IMG/VR virus record: IMGVR_UViG_3300008120_000744
Span: 1 to 22,497 of that record
DNA from: a virus
DNA length: 22,497 nucleotides
Direction: 5' to 3' (one strand)
Position numbers and translations under genes: made by a program. Numbering within the stretch: the stretch's first letter is position 1; every line of letters begins with the position of its first letter. Shown here one piece after another: positions 1 to 7,693 of the stretch. The notes beneath the pieces are model-generated. The model saw nothing but the letters and a program-made list of their open reading frames with translations, was not told the DNA's origin and did not search any database.

Positions 1-2
1 AC

Positions 3-260
3 TTGATGTTTGCTTTGATTTCTTCTGAAGAACTAGAAGAACTTGGCCAAATTATGGTTAAACAATTGAAGAATCGATATAATGATCCAACATTTCATAA
101 ACGATTTACTCTTGGTGTTGACAGAGCCAAAATGAAACTATATGATGTTGAACAGGCTGCACAGATGGGTATCGCTGATGCTGGCCACGATAAGCCTTTG
201 AACACATTTGGTACAAGAGAAGAAAAACAAAAGAAATCATTTAGTGGTTTTAAAGTATGA
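3..260 (+). CDS. 41: C-terminal fragment of T4 gp41-like replicative DNA helicase (partial, 5' truncated)
   Basis: The reading frame is open to the left edge of the window, so only the last ~85 residues are present; the TTG/ATG codons near the edge are internal, not the start. The visible part runs LMFALISSEELEELGQ, then KQLKNRYNDP and RFTLGVDRAKMKLYDVEQ. This looks like the end of the RecA/DnaB-type ATPase core of T4-like gp41 helicases: the 'KNRY' strand and the basic 'GVDRAKMKLY' strand precede a short, variable, polar tail. gp41 is the hexameric 5'-3' helicase that unwinds the phage replication fork with primase gp61. The stop overlaps the next ATG (ATGA). Recognition is from recalled family sequence, and no Walker motif lies inside the window, so the exact family is likely rather than proven. 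Confidence 0.65.
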   Translation: MMFALISSEELEELGQIMVKQLKNRYNDPTFHKRFTLGVDRAKMKLYDVEQAAQMGIADAGHDKPLNTFGTREEKQKKSFSGFKV

Positions 261-724
261 TAATCTCCAGAGAAAATGGTTTGTATTGCGCTAAGGCATT
301 CCATGATTACTTTAGTAACATCGGAAGTACCGAAGAATATATGCGTGATGAGAAACTGAAGAATGTGGCTGATATGCCATCTTCTTTATTTCCAATTGAA
401 GATGATTTGTTCTCTGATTTCTCAATGCACCCAAAAGATATGGATATTGAAGTATGTGAAATACCAAATGATGTTTGGGAACCTTTACTTGCTATTACCA
501 GTTCACATATTAATAAAGCACCAGTTGGTAAGAATGTTCAACTGGCAGTCAAAGAAAAGAACTCAGGAAAGATTCTAGGATTCATTCGTTTAGGTTCACC
601 AGTCATCTATATGAAACCTCGTAATGACTACCTAGGACAAGTTTGGATTCAAAATGAAGATACTGCTCAATACAGCCTGTGTTATGGGTTTCGTAATTGT
701 ACCATCTCAACCATTTGGTTTTAA
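257..724 (+). CDS. DUF4338/DruA-like protein, N-terminal part, truncated by an apparent frameshift
   Basis: The ORF starts at an ATGA overlap with the helicase gene and encodes 155 residues. Residues ~70-135 (EPLLAITSSHINKAPVG; GKILGFIRLGSPVI; KPRNDYLG) read like the first half of a DUF4338-type domain, the family that includes DruA of the Druantia defence system and T4-like phage homologues. After about codon 138 (near 665-671) the sequence stops resembling the family and soon reaches a stop. The continuation (NTACVMGFVIVPSQPFGFNY and beyond) lies one base downstream in the +1 frame and starts within the overlap with the 654-1358 ORF. One extra base near 662-672, or a programmed +1 frameshift, would join the two into one ~365-residue protein. 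Function in phages is unknown to me. Confidence 0.6.
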   Translation: MIISRENGLYCAKAFHDYFSNIGSTEEYMRDEKLKNVADMPSSLFPIEDDLFSDFSMHPKDMDIEVCEIPNDVWEPLLAITSSHINKAPVGKNVQLAVKEKNSGKILGFIRLGSPVIYMKPRNDYLGQVWIQNEDTAQYSLCYGFRNCTISTIWF

Positions 725-1358
725 TTACCTAGGTGGTAAACTTCTATCTGCCATTTGTACCAGTCATACTGTAAGAGAAATCTGTAATAAAAAATATGAT
801 ATGAATATCTGCCTATTTGAAACTACCAGTTTATATGGTAGTACCAAATCAGTATCACAATATGATGGCATGAAACCATATATTCGTTTTAAAGGTTTGA
901 CTGAATCTGATATTGTACCAATGATGCACGGCCAAAGATATACAGATTTAAAAAACTATGTGGAAGATATAACTGGAGATTTGTTGGGTGGAGATACTTC
1001 AACAACAAGTAGAAAACTCAGAACATTTACCAAGATTATTGCTCTAACAAAAGCAGCACTCAAAGGAACACCAGAAGGTGATGAATTCAATTTAACAATT
1101 GAAAATGCCAAAAAGTTGACAGAAAAGAAACGATATTATATTTCTGATTATGGATTTAAGAATACAGTAGATTACATGAACTGTAAAACAGATAAACTTT
1201 TACCTGGTGAAAATTATGAGAAACATGAACTACCAAATGTCATTGAGTGGTGGCGGACCAAAGCTATAAATAGATATGAAACTCTCAAATCTGAGGGTAG
1301 GTTAAGAACAGAACTTGAGGTATGGACTTCAGGTAAAGACATTCAAATTATTAGGTAA
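654..1358 (+). CDS. DUF4338/DruA-like protein, C-terminal part (continuation of the preceding frame)
   Basis: The frame overlaps the preceding ORF by 71 bases in the +1 frame. The ATG at 654 has no clear Shine-Dalgarno sequence and lies inside the upstream domain, so it is probably not a true start. The conserved core is GFVIVPSQPFGFNYLGGKLL, then CLFETTSLYG, QYDGMKPYIRFKGLTESD, and a helical tail with WWRTKAINRYETL. In DUF4338 proteins a similar order is seen: a hydrophobic strand with a proline, a helix with 'LG+', then 'LETF' and 'YRAANW'-like segments. That match in order is my reason for the family call. The charged tail after residue ~110 looks phage-specific. The most economical reading is one gene disrupted by a 1-nt indel or read through by +1 frameshifting. 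Confidence 0.6.
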   Translation: MKILLNTACVMGFVIVPSQPFGFNYLGGKLLSAICTSHTVREICNKKYDMNICLFETTSLYGSTKSVSQYDGMKPYIRFKGLTESDIVPMMHGQRYTDLKNYVEDITGDLLGGDTSTTSRKLRTFTKIIALTKAALKGTPEGDEFNLTIENAKKLTEKKRYYISDYGFKNTVDYMNCKTDKLLPGENYEKHELPNVIEWWRTKAINRYETLKSEGRLRTELEVWTSGKDIQIIR

Positions 1359-1362
1359 AAAT

Positions 1363-2295
1363 ATGGCCGTATCATTATCTGCAAGAGAATTAACCAAGCC
1401 AGGAAGAGAAGAAAGGCTTATGATATTTGCAAAAAAATATAAAGATAATGGTGAATTTGAATTAATGAATGGTAAAAAAGTTAAACTTATATATGACAAA
1501 AAAACTTATGATAAAATTGTTCGCAAACAAAGTTTAAACGAAATAACTTTTAATACCACATTAGGCACTCAAATAAAATTAAAAAATTTAAAAAAAACAA
1601 ATGAATTTGGTGGTAAAGAAATTAGCACCACACACATTGAAGAAAAAGAAATTATTTCTATTCGTAAACAAATGAGTGAAATTCGTAAAAAAACTGGAGA
1701 GCCAACCATACCAATAAAAGTAAAAAATCAAATATATGAAGTTTTTGAAGTTGTTAAAACTGCAGGTACTCCAAAGTCTGATTTTCACTTTTTGGATCAA
1801 CAAGGAAAACCGATTCTTTGGGTATCACATAAAGACGGCAATCGTGCATCGGATTTTCAACAATGGGGAGGTATATCGAAGATTGTACCAAACACCCACA
1901 CACATAATGAAACAAAAAGTTTTATTAAAGATTTAGAAGAAAAATTTGAAGATGGACTTCCTAGAGCTACTAATGTTGTAAAAGAAATACTTGATACTAC
2001 TTTAAAAAATAAAGCTGTTTATGGTGACGAATTTAAACCTAATTCAAAAAAATATAACGAACATAATATACAATTAGTATTACAAGGTCCAGTTAAATTG
2101 GTAAAAAAAGGAAATTTTTATGTGCTTCGAGCTAATCACACACATTCAAACGGTGAAAAGCTGACAGGTGATTATGAACCAGTTTTTTCTGCACAATACA
2201 GAAGTGATAGAGGTGCTCCAGTAAAAAATGCTAGAGCATCTATATGGCCAAAAGTGGTTGAAAAAAGAAAAAATACAATTAAAATTGAGAAATGA
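1363..2295 (+). CDS. Lysine-rich phage protein with a possible PD-(D/E)XK-like nuclease motif
   Basis: I chose ATG 1363 (MAVSLSARELTKPGRE) because AGG at 1353-1355 sits 7 bases upstream and the longer frame from 1315 overlaps the preceding gene out of frame. The protein is 310 residues. Its first half is very rich in Lys/Ile/Asn with A-ending codons, more so than its neighbours. The centre holds a compact motif (1770-1875) reading SDFHFLDQQGKPILWVSHKDG followed by ASDFQQWGG: an aspartate-bearing strand, then a hydrophobic strand ending S-x-K. That geometry resembles the D...(E/S)-x-K core of restriction-endonuclease-like folds. The C-terminal third has His-rich (VLRANHTHSNG) and basic segments. 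I recall similar 'hypothetical' proteins in marine T4-like phages, but function is unproven. An alternative is a non-enzymatic moron protein. Confidence 0.6.
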   Translation: MAVSLSARELTKPGREERLMIFAKKYKDNGEFELMNGKKVKLIYDKKTYDKIVRKQSLNEITFNTTLGTQIKLKNLKKTNEFGGKEISTTHIEEKEIISIRKQMSEIRKKTGEPTIPIKVKNQIYEVFEVVKTAGTPKSDFHFLDQQGKPILWVSHKDGNRASDFQQWGGISKIVPNTHTHNETKSFIKDLEEKFEDGLPRATNVVKEILDTTLKNKAVYGDEFKPNSKKYNEHNIQLVLQGPVKLVKKGNFYVLRANHTHSNGEKLTGDYEPVFSAQYRSDRGAPVKNARASIWPKVVEKRKNTIKIEK

Positions 2296-2579
2296 ATATG
2301 CCACTAACTGACTTTGACCGAGTAATGAAAGAATATGCCAATGTCGAAGATGACTTTGGTTTCTCTGCTGTATCAGAAGCAGAATATAATGCTGTTGTTA
2401 ATAAGACAGCCGAAACAGCAGACGATTATAAAACTCGTTTGGCTGAAGTAGAAAAGATGATTATTCCTTTTCTTCAGAAGTTACATTCTACTGGAGAGAA
2501 AGAATACATATATTGGCCAAATCGTAAACCAATTATAGAGAAGCAAATAGAGAGAATATTAAAACTAACACGAGATTAA
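2292..2579 (+). CDS. Small conserved T4-like marine phage protein, function unknown
   Basis: This 95-residue ORF starts at an ATGA overlap with the previous stop; a second in-frame ATG at 2298 gives MPLTDFDRVMKEYANVEDD and is equally plausible. The acidic N-terminus ('DFDRVMKEYANVEDDFGFSAVSE') is followed by a helical middle and a C-terminal signature YIYWPNRKPIIEKQIERIL. I recognise this arrangement (an 'NVEDDFGFSAVSE' start and a '(I/Y)xWPNR+P.IE.QI..IL..TR' end) as a short conserved protein found near replication genes of cyanophages and pelagiphages. No known domain, membrane segment or catalytic motif is visible. It is probably cytoplasmic and largely alpha-helical. It sits between replication genes and the glycan island, so it may belong to the replication transcript. 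Confidence 0.7.
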   Translation: MNMPLTDFDRVMKEYANVEDDFGFSAVSEAEYNAVVNKTAETADDYKTRLAEVEKMIIPFLQKLHSTGEKEYIYWPNRKPIIEKQIERILKLTRD

Positions 2580-2582
2580 ATT

Positions 2583-3296
2583 ATGTCTGCTACTGTGATT
2601 ATACCAACCACTGGTTCGCCAGAGGTGAAAACTGCCGTTGAATCTGTTTTAAACCAAAGTCATCCTACAGAATGTTATGTTGTGATTGATGGTGACCAAT
2701 ATATGGACAAAACATTAGAAGTATTAGATTCGACTGTTAATGATGAACGAGTTCACATCTGTTCTCTACCAATCAATGTCGGTGCCAATGGATTTTATGG
2801 ACACCGTGTCTATGCCGCTTTCACACACCTAGTCAATACACAATATGTTGCCTATCTCGACCAAGACAATTGGTTATATCGGTCTCATGTTGAAAACTGT
2901 ATTAAAACAATCAATACACGAAGTTTAGATTGGTGTTATTCTTTACGCCAAGTATATAATAAAGCAGGTAAGTTTGTTTGTTTTGATGACTGTGAATCGT
3001 TAGGTATTTGGCCAACATATCATGGAGTTCATCATATAGATACTAATTGTTACTTCATTAAAACAGAAGTAGCAAATAAGATTGCAAGCGTTTGGCATGG
3101 TGGTTGGGGACAAGATAGAGTGTTTCTACAAGCAATCACAAAACACTTTCCTAAATTCTATTGCACAAGTGAATATACAACCTGTTATAGAGTAGATGGT
3201 GGTAAAGGTTCTGTTAATGCAGAATTCTTTGAAAATGGTAATAAAGTAATGAATGAAAAATATAATGGAGAATACCCATGGCGTCAAAGAGCCTAA
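2583..3296 (+). CDS. Family 2-like glycosyltransferase (GT-A fold)
   Basis: The 237-residue protein opens with the classic GT2 strand-helix (SATVIIPTTGSPEVKTAVES, then VLNQ) and YVVIDGDQ at about 32-39, the usual sugar-nucleotide site. Residues 89-96 (VAYLDQDN) provide a D-x-D motif (D93, D95) for divalent metal and nucleotide-sugar binding. A later GGWGQDRVFLQ segment resembles the acceptor-side 'ED/QD' region. No membrane helix is present, so it should act in the cytoplasm. It would transfer a sugar from a nucleotide-sugar onto a glycan, nucleic acid or protein acceptor; which one cannot be read from sequence. It is the first gene of a nine-gene sugar-modification block, starts three bases after the previous gene, and its end overlaps the next gene by 19 bases. 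Confidence 0.85.
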   Translation: MSATVIIPTTGSPEVKTAVESVLNQSHPTECYVVIDGDQYMDKTLEVLDSTVNDERVHICSLPINVGANGFYGHRVYAAFTHLVNTQYVAYLDQDNWLYRSHVENCIKTINTRSLDWCYSLRQVYNKAGKFVCFDDCESLGIWPTYHGVHHIDTNCYFIKTEVANKIASVWHGGWGQDRVFLQAITKHFPKFYCTSEYTTCYRVDGGKGSVNAEFFENGNKVMNEKYNGEYPWRQRA

Positions 3297-4126
3297 TAAT
3301 CGGTGCATTTACAAACTATAATTACAATCAATTAAAACCATGGGTTGAATCAATCGATGAATGTGGTTTTACTGGTGACAAAGCCATGGTTGTGGGTAAT
3401 GCCTCACAAGAAACTATCGGTGAATTAATCAAACGAGATTTCATCATCATTAAGATGCATGATATCAAAGCACCAATTCATGTAGCTCGTTTTCTTTCAA
3501 TTTATGATTTCTTAAAATCTACTTGGCAAAACTACAATCATGTGGTGACTACCGATGTCAAAGATGTTTACTTTCAAACAAATCCAATTACATGGTTAGA
3601 ACTTAATCTTAAAGGTAAAAAATTAGTTGCCGGTTCTGAAGGCATGAGATATAAAGATGAACCGTGGGGTAATGAGAACCTTATGCAAGCCTATGGACCA
3701 TATGTTCATGAGCAGTTCAAACACAATGAGATATACAATGTAGGAACAATCGGTGGTGTGTCTGAATATGTAAAAGATATGGTGTTCAACATTCTATTCA
3801 ATGCAATCAACCGACCTATTCCTATTTGCGACCAAGCGGTCTATAATGTTCTGATTCAAACACAACCATTCAAAGATGTAACTTACTTTGCTAAACAATC
3901 AGATGGTTGGGCTTGTCAGGCTGGCACTACAGTTGACCCATCTAAAATTGCCTCATTTAGACCACATCTATTAGAACCAGAACCAAAGTTTGAGGATGGC
4001 ATTGTTAAAACATCTTTAGGTCGGCCATTTGCAATCGTGCATCAATATGACCGAGTGCCTGAATGGAAAGAATATATCAAGCAGAAATATCAACAAGAAG
4101 AACTATTGACTTTTAGGACTGAATAA
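3278..4126 (+). CDS. Glycosyltransferase-like protein with TTDVKDVYFQ motif
   Basis: The 282-residue ORF starts at ATG 3278, preceded by GGAG about nine bases upstream, inside the end of the GT2 gene. The N-terminus (SLIIGAFTNYNYNQLKPWVE) is a beta-strand/helix start typical of GT-A enzymes. Residues ~88-100 (HVVTTDVKDVYFQTNP) match the 'TD.+DV.FQ.(D/N)P' signature of nucleotide-diphospho-sugar transferases, with the two Asp residues probably binding metal and nucleotide-sugar. Further on, NVGTIGG and ICDQAVYN resemble the 'N.G.+GG...DQ..+N' region of such enzymes, and IVHQYDRVPEW lies near the end. These features support a glycosyltransferase acting on the same glycan as its neighbours. Donor and acceptor cannot be told. 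Confidence 0.75.
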   Translation: MASKSLIIGAFTNYNYNQLKPWVESIDECGFTGDKAMVVGNASQETIGELIKRDFIIIKMHDIKAPIHVARFLSIYDFLKSTWQNYNHVVTTDVKDVYFQTNPITWLELNLKGKKLVAGSEGMRYKDEPWGNENLMQAYGPYVHEQFKHNEIYNVGTIGGVSEYVKDMVFNILFNAINRPIPICDQAVYNVLIQTQPFKDVTYFAKQSDGWACQAGTTVDPSKIASFRPHLLEPEPKFEDGIVKTSLGRPFAIVHQYDRVPEWKEYIKQKYQQEELLTFRTE

Positions 4127-4656
4127 TGGACTTTGAAAAAGAATATCAAGATGCCTGTGCAAGAGATACAGATATACATGAACACTTGCCAACAATATCT
4201 GTTTTAACTTCAGAATGTAAACACGTTACCGAACTAGGTGTCGGTTGGGCTCAAAGCACTCGTGCCTTTTTACGGCATGATGTTGAGTTACACAGTTATG
4301 AATTTATGCCGCAACCTGGCATTCGTGAGTTCTTTGAGGAAGCCAAAAATGCAGGCCGTAATGTAACACTTCATGTTGATGATACTCGTAAGGTAGAGAT
4401 TGCAGAAACCGATTTGATGTTGGTAGACAGTCTACATATCTATGAGCAGGTACAAAAAGAATTAGAATTACACGCAGGTAAAGTTCGTAAGTATCTTTTA
4501 TTTCATGATACTACATTGTTTGCTGACCGTGGTGAATTTGGTGGCAAAGGTATTTGGCCAGCAGTTCAAGAATTCATTGATTCACATCCTGAGTGGCAAT
4601 TGGTCGAAAGACGCCATAATAATAACGGACTAACAATATTAAAGAGAGTATCATGA
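4126..4656 (+). CDS. Class I SAM-dependent methyltransferase-like protein
   Basis: The 176-residue protein begins at a TAATG overlap. A glycine motif at residues 34-40 (VTELGVG) is a clear methyltransferase motif I. It is followed by an acidic residue at the end of strand 2 (LHSYEFMPQPG, E59) and by LMLVDSLHIYEQVQKELELH, then LLFHDTT. That sequence resembles the Methyltransf_24/cephalosporin-hydroxylase-like group, in which 'DxxHxYexvxxDL' and 'fHD' residues surround the active site. It would transfer a methyl group from S-adenosylmethionine, presumably to a sugar hydroxyl given its place among glycosyltransferases. No membrane segment is present. The short length (about 175 residues) suggests a minimal catalytic domain. 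The family call is good; the substrate is inference. Confidence 0.75.
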   Translation: MDFEKEYQDACARDTDIHEHLPTISVLTSECKHVTELGVGWAQSTRAFLRHDVELHSYEFMPQPGIREFFEEAKNAGRNVTLHVDDTRKVEIAETDLMLVDSLHIYEQVQKELELHAGKVRKYLLFHDTTLFADRGEFGGKGIWPAVQEFIDSHPEWQLVERRHNNNGLTILKRVS

Positions 4657-5654
4657 AAATTTTTATTACAGGCATCGCAGGTTTTCTTGGTAGCCATTTG
4701 GCTGACCGAATGTTGGAACTAGGACACGAAGTTGTTGGTAATGATACTTTGATTGGTGGTTACCGTGATAATGTACCTAAAGGTGCAAAACTTCATGTGG
4801 TAGATTGTTGTGATGTTGAAAGTATGACATTCTATATGCAAGGTGCCGATATCGTTATTCATACTGCCGCTACAGCACACGAAGGACTTTCCGTATTCTC
4901 TCCAAGTTTTATTACCAAGAATATCTTTGAAGCATCCGTTGCAACCATTTCTGCTGCAATACAAAACAAAGTGAAACGATTTGTATATTGCACATCAATG
5001 GCACGATATGGTAATCAACCACATCCTTTCACAGAAGATATGACACCACAACCGGTTGACCCATATGGTGTTGCTAAAGTTGCTGGTGAAGATGTATTAA
5101 AGATTCTCTGTGAAACACATGGCATGGAATGGAATATTGCAGTACCACATAATATTGTTGGTCCTCGTCAAAAGTATGATGATCCATTCCGTAATGTGAT
5201 GAGTATTATGATTAATCGTAATCTCCGTGGTTTACCTGCAATCATTTATGGTGATGGCCAACAAACTCGTTGTTTCTCATATGTTGATGATTGTGTTGGT
5301 TGTTTGGAGAAAATGGCACTTGATCCTAAAGTTGTAAGTCAAATTATTAATATTGGACCTGACGATGGCACAGTAACAATTAAAGAACTTGCTAAGTTAG
5401 TTGCAGAAGCCACAGGTTTTCAAGGTGAAGCAATTCATATGCCAGACAGGCCACGAGAAGTGAAACACGCAGACTGTTCTGCTGATAAAGCTCGTTGGTT
5501 GTTGAACTATGAAACCAAAACAACACTACAACAATCAATACAAGAAACAGTAGAGTATATTAAAGAAAAAGGACCTAAAGATTTTGATTATGCTTATCCT
5601 TTAGAAATCGTTACCGAAAAAACTCCTAAGACTTGGTCAGAAAGATTAATGTAA
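4653..5654 (+). CDS. NAD-dependent nucleotide-sugar epimerase/dehydratase (extended SDR)
   Basis: The protein has 333 residues, the normal length for this family. The N-terminal Rossmann motif GIAGFLGSH (7-15) binds NAD(P). The catalytic serine is in VYCTSMARYG (S115), and the Y138-x-x-x-K142 pair lies in DPYGVAKVAGE. Substrate-side segments VPHNIVGPRQKYDDP and IYGDGQQTRCFSYVDD are typical of UDP-glucose/GlcNAc 4-epimerases and related dehydratases. The enzyme probably makes a nucleotide-sugar donor used by the neighbouring glycosyltransferases. Whether it is a 4-epimerase, 4,6-dehydratase or 3,5-epimerase cannot be decided. It starts at an ATGA overlap and ends at a TAATG overlap, so it is translationally coupled on both sides. 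Confidence 0.88.
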   Translation: MKIFITGIAGFLGSHLADRMLELGHEVVGNDTLIGGYRDNVPKGAKLHVVDCCDVESMTFYMQGADIVIHTAATAHEGLSVFSPSFITKNIFEASVATISAAIQNKVKRFVYCTSMARYGNQPHPFTEDMTPQPVDPYGVAKVAGEDVLKILCETHGMEWNIAVPHNIVGPRQKYDDPFRNVMSIMINRNLRGLPAIIYGDGQQTRCFSYVDDCVGCLEKMALDPKVVSQIINIGPDDGTVTIKELAKLVAEATGFQGEAIHMPDRPREVKHADCSADKARWLLNYETKTTLQQSIQETVEYIKEKGPKDFDYAYPLEIVTEKTPKTWSERLM

Positions 5655-6427
5655 TGGCAACAATATCGTTTCTACATTTGGCTTCGGCTGGTAAACAAAT
5701 ATCTACCGAAAAAGTAGTAAGTAATATAAGACAATATCATCCTAATGCCTACTATTTTCTAGGTTCAGATGCGGCAGATGATTTATCAGATATTGCCAAA
5801 CGATATAAATTAGATTATCATTATTTTAATGACAAACTAGGATATCCAACACAGCCATTTGGATATCGTAAAGAAAAGGTATTGATGTGGCTGGAAAGAT
5901 TCCATTATGCCTGTGAAAACTGCAATACATCACATATTATGATGGTAGAAGATGATGTTTGGATTAAGAAACCCATTACAGTAAAAGACGAATGGGAAAT
6001 GGCTTGTCATAAGATTAGTCATGGTAATCGTTTTCCACCAGAAGTATTAAAGATGATGGAAGAATTCTCTGGTGTAAAACCAAAGACTGATTTTTATGGT
6101 GGTGGCGGCGGTTCAATTTATAATGTCAAAACATTTTTGAGAAACTATACAAGAATGACGGCATTGGTCAATGACAAGTGGGATTATATACAAGATAATT
6201 TTTATCCCACGATTGGTTGGATGGATTGTTTCATGGTTGCATATTATTTCTTTTGTGGTAAAGACTACACAGAGAACCCATATATGACTGATACACACCA
6301 TCACCAAAAAGGTTTTGATTTTGATAAATTTGTAGACGAACAACCAGAACACATTGAGATTATCAATAACTATAAAAAATATTATTGGCCAGAAAGTCAA
6401 GATGTCCTTACTTTTAGCACAGTATGA
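5654..6427 (+). CDS. Probable GT-A glycosyltransferase (VEDD motif)
   Basis: ATG 5654 shares its A with the preceding TAA stop (TAATG) and gives MATISFLHLASAGKQIS; the upstream TTG at 5633 would add only seven unlikely residues. The 257-residue protein has SHIMMVEDDVWIKKPI at residues ~93-108, whose E-D-D is a typical metal/nucleotide-sugar motif (a DxD variant). This is followed by a glycine-rich YGGGGGSIYN at ~153-162 and a GWMDCFM segment at the acceptor side. The 'VEDDVW..KP' plus 'GGGG(S/G)' combination fits GT-A-type enzymes that modify surface polysaccharides. No transmembrane segment is seen. Its end overlaps the next gene's start by 26 bases. The acceptor is unknown. Confidence 0.7.
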   Translation: MATISFLHLASAGKQISTEKVVSNIRQYHPNAYYFLGSDAADDLSDIAKRYKLDYHYFNDKLGYPTQPFGYRKEKVLMWLERFHYACENCNTSHIMMVEDDVWIKKPITVKDEWEMACHKISHGNRFPPEVLKMMEEFSGVKPKTDFYGGGGGSIYNVKTFLRNYTRMTALVNDKWDYIQDNFYPTIGWMDCFMVAYYFFCGKDYTENPYMTDTHHHQKGFDFDKFVDEQPEHIEIINNYKKYYWPESQDVLTFSTV

Positions 6428-6968
6428 ACAAAATCGCCATAGGTATTTGGATACAGATAAAGAATATCCTGCACATGGTTATATAAGTAGATTCTACACT
6501 TTTGAATTTGAAAAATATAAAAACAGACAAATTAATTTATTAGAAATAGGTTGTGCATCTGGTGGAAGTCTTTTGTTGTGGTCAGATTATTTTAATAATG
6601 CAATAATATATGGTGTAGATACTGGCCAAGATGGCCGATTCAAAAAATGTCTAAGTTCTACAGCAGGTAATAATAGAATAAGGTTATATCAGGCTAGTGG
6701 TTATAATCCTGATTTAGTAAATGCTTTACCCAATTTTGATATTATAATTGATGATGGACCACACACAAAAGAAAGTCATCTACAATTTTTAGATTTATAT
6801 GTACCAAAATTAAATAGAGGTGGTGTTTTGATTATAGAAGATGTGGAAGATATCAACTACGGCAAAGAATATTGCCAAAAATTAACACCAGATTTTCAAT
6901 ATGCAACGCTTGACATTAACACCAAAAAAGAATATAATAGTATATTATTTGTGGCAAGAAAACTATGA
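6402..6968 (+). CDS. Class I SAM methyltransferase, CmcI/TylF-like
   Basis: I chose ATG 6402 (MSLLLAQYEQNRHRYLDTDK). An upstream ATG at 6354 would add 16 residues deep inside the preceding gene. The 188-residue protein contains motif I LLEIGCASGGS (46-56), the acidic strand-2 end GVDTG (D73), FDIIIDDGPHTKESHLQFLD (112-131) and RGGVLIIEDVED. The 'IDDGPHT' segment is characteristic of the cephalosporin hydroxylase/macrocin O-methyltransferase (CmcI/TylF) type, in which Asp/His residues bind Mg2+ near the acceptor hydroxyl. I infer sugar O-methylation inside the glycan pathway encoded around it. It is the second methyltransferase of the block and shares little beyond the core motifs with the one at 4126. 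Confidence 0.78.
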   Translation: MSLLLAQYEQNRHRYLDTDKEYPAHGYISRFYTFEFEKYKNRQINLLEIGCASGGSLLLWSDYFNNAIIYGVDTGQDGRFKKCLSSTAGNNRIRLYQASGYNPDLVNALPNFDIIIDDGPHTKESHLQFLDLYVPKLNRGGVLIIEDVEDINYGKEYCQKLTPDFQYATLDINTKKEYNSILFVARKL

Positions 6969-7693
6969 ATGACATTACAATCGTAACCGCTTTCTTTGAT
7001 ATTGGTCGTGGTGATTGGACACCAGATAAAGGTTTACCACACTATCTACACAGAACCAATAAAACTTATTTTGACAGGTTTGGTCACATGGCTAAACTTG
7101 ATAATCCAATGGTCGTCTATACATCAAAAGAATTTATAAATGACATAAAGTTTATAAGACAAGATAGACCAACCGAAATTCTAGCGCTTGATTTCCCTAA
7201 CAGTTTTGAAAAACTTAGAGAAGAAATTATTGGGGTTCAAAAAGACCCACAGTATCAAGCCAAAATAAATCCCATGCAAGTAAAAAATCCAGAATACTGG
7301 AATGCTGACTACGTTCTCGTCAATTTATTAAAATCTTCTTTCGTCACGAAAGCCATGCAAACAAACTTAATACAAACAGATTTGGTTGCTTGGTTGGATT
7401 TTGGTTATTGCCGTGAAGAATCTACTCTTAACAATGTAAAGAAGTGGCAATATCCTTTTGCCAAAGACAAGATTACTGGACCATGTATTGTTGCAGGTAA
7501 AGATGTTTGGCCTATATTAGAACAGTTAGTTCACCATAATGTTGGTGAATTAATTAAAAATAATTTAATAGATGATGACCAAACTTTATTGTTGATGTCA
7601 TATTTACAAAAACCAGAATTGTTTGAGCTACATAAAGTTTCTAGTAATGACTGGTTTGTAGCTTTTAAGGAATATAATGTTAATTCAAATTGA
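6965..7693 (+). CDS. HtrL/YibB-family (WlaTC-like) putative glycan-modifying protein
   Basis: The 242-residue protein starts at an ATGA overlap with the N-terminus ITIVTAFFDIGRGDW. This is the hallmark of the HtrL/YibB family of bacterial proteins found in LPS-core and capsule clusters and thought to be glycosyltransferases. Family-like features follow: HRTNKTYFDRFGHMAKLDNP, the VVYTS strand, and LVAWLDFGYCRE at ~141-152 with an acidic residue positioned like a DxD-type donor site. No membrane helix is visible. Its neighbours support a role in building or decorating a surface-like glycan. Catalysis has, to my knowledge, been little studied for this family, so 'glycosyltransferase' is an inference. 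Confidence 0.8.
   Translation: MNDITIVTAFFDIGRGDWTPDKGLPHYLHRTNKTYFDRFGHMAKLDNPMVVYTSKEFINDIKFIRQDRPTEILALDFPNSFEKLREEIIGVQKDPQYQAKINPMQVKNPEYWNADYVLVNLLKSSFVTKAMQTNLIQTDLVAWLDFGYCREESTLNNVKKWQYPFAKDKITGPCIVAGKDVWPILEQLVHHNVGELIKNNLIDDDQTLLLMSYLQKPELFELHKVSSNDWFVAFKEYNVNSN

Noticed and set aside
1266-1273. Exact TATAAATA inside the DUF4338-like gene, ~90 bases upstream of the 1363 gene
   Set aside because: An 8-mer of A/T only is expected a few times by chance in a 22-kb AT-rich window, and this copy lies inside coding sequence. It could still drive the 1363 gene but is not supported on its own.
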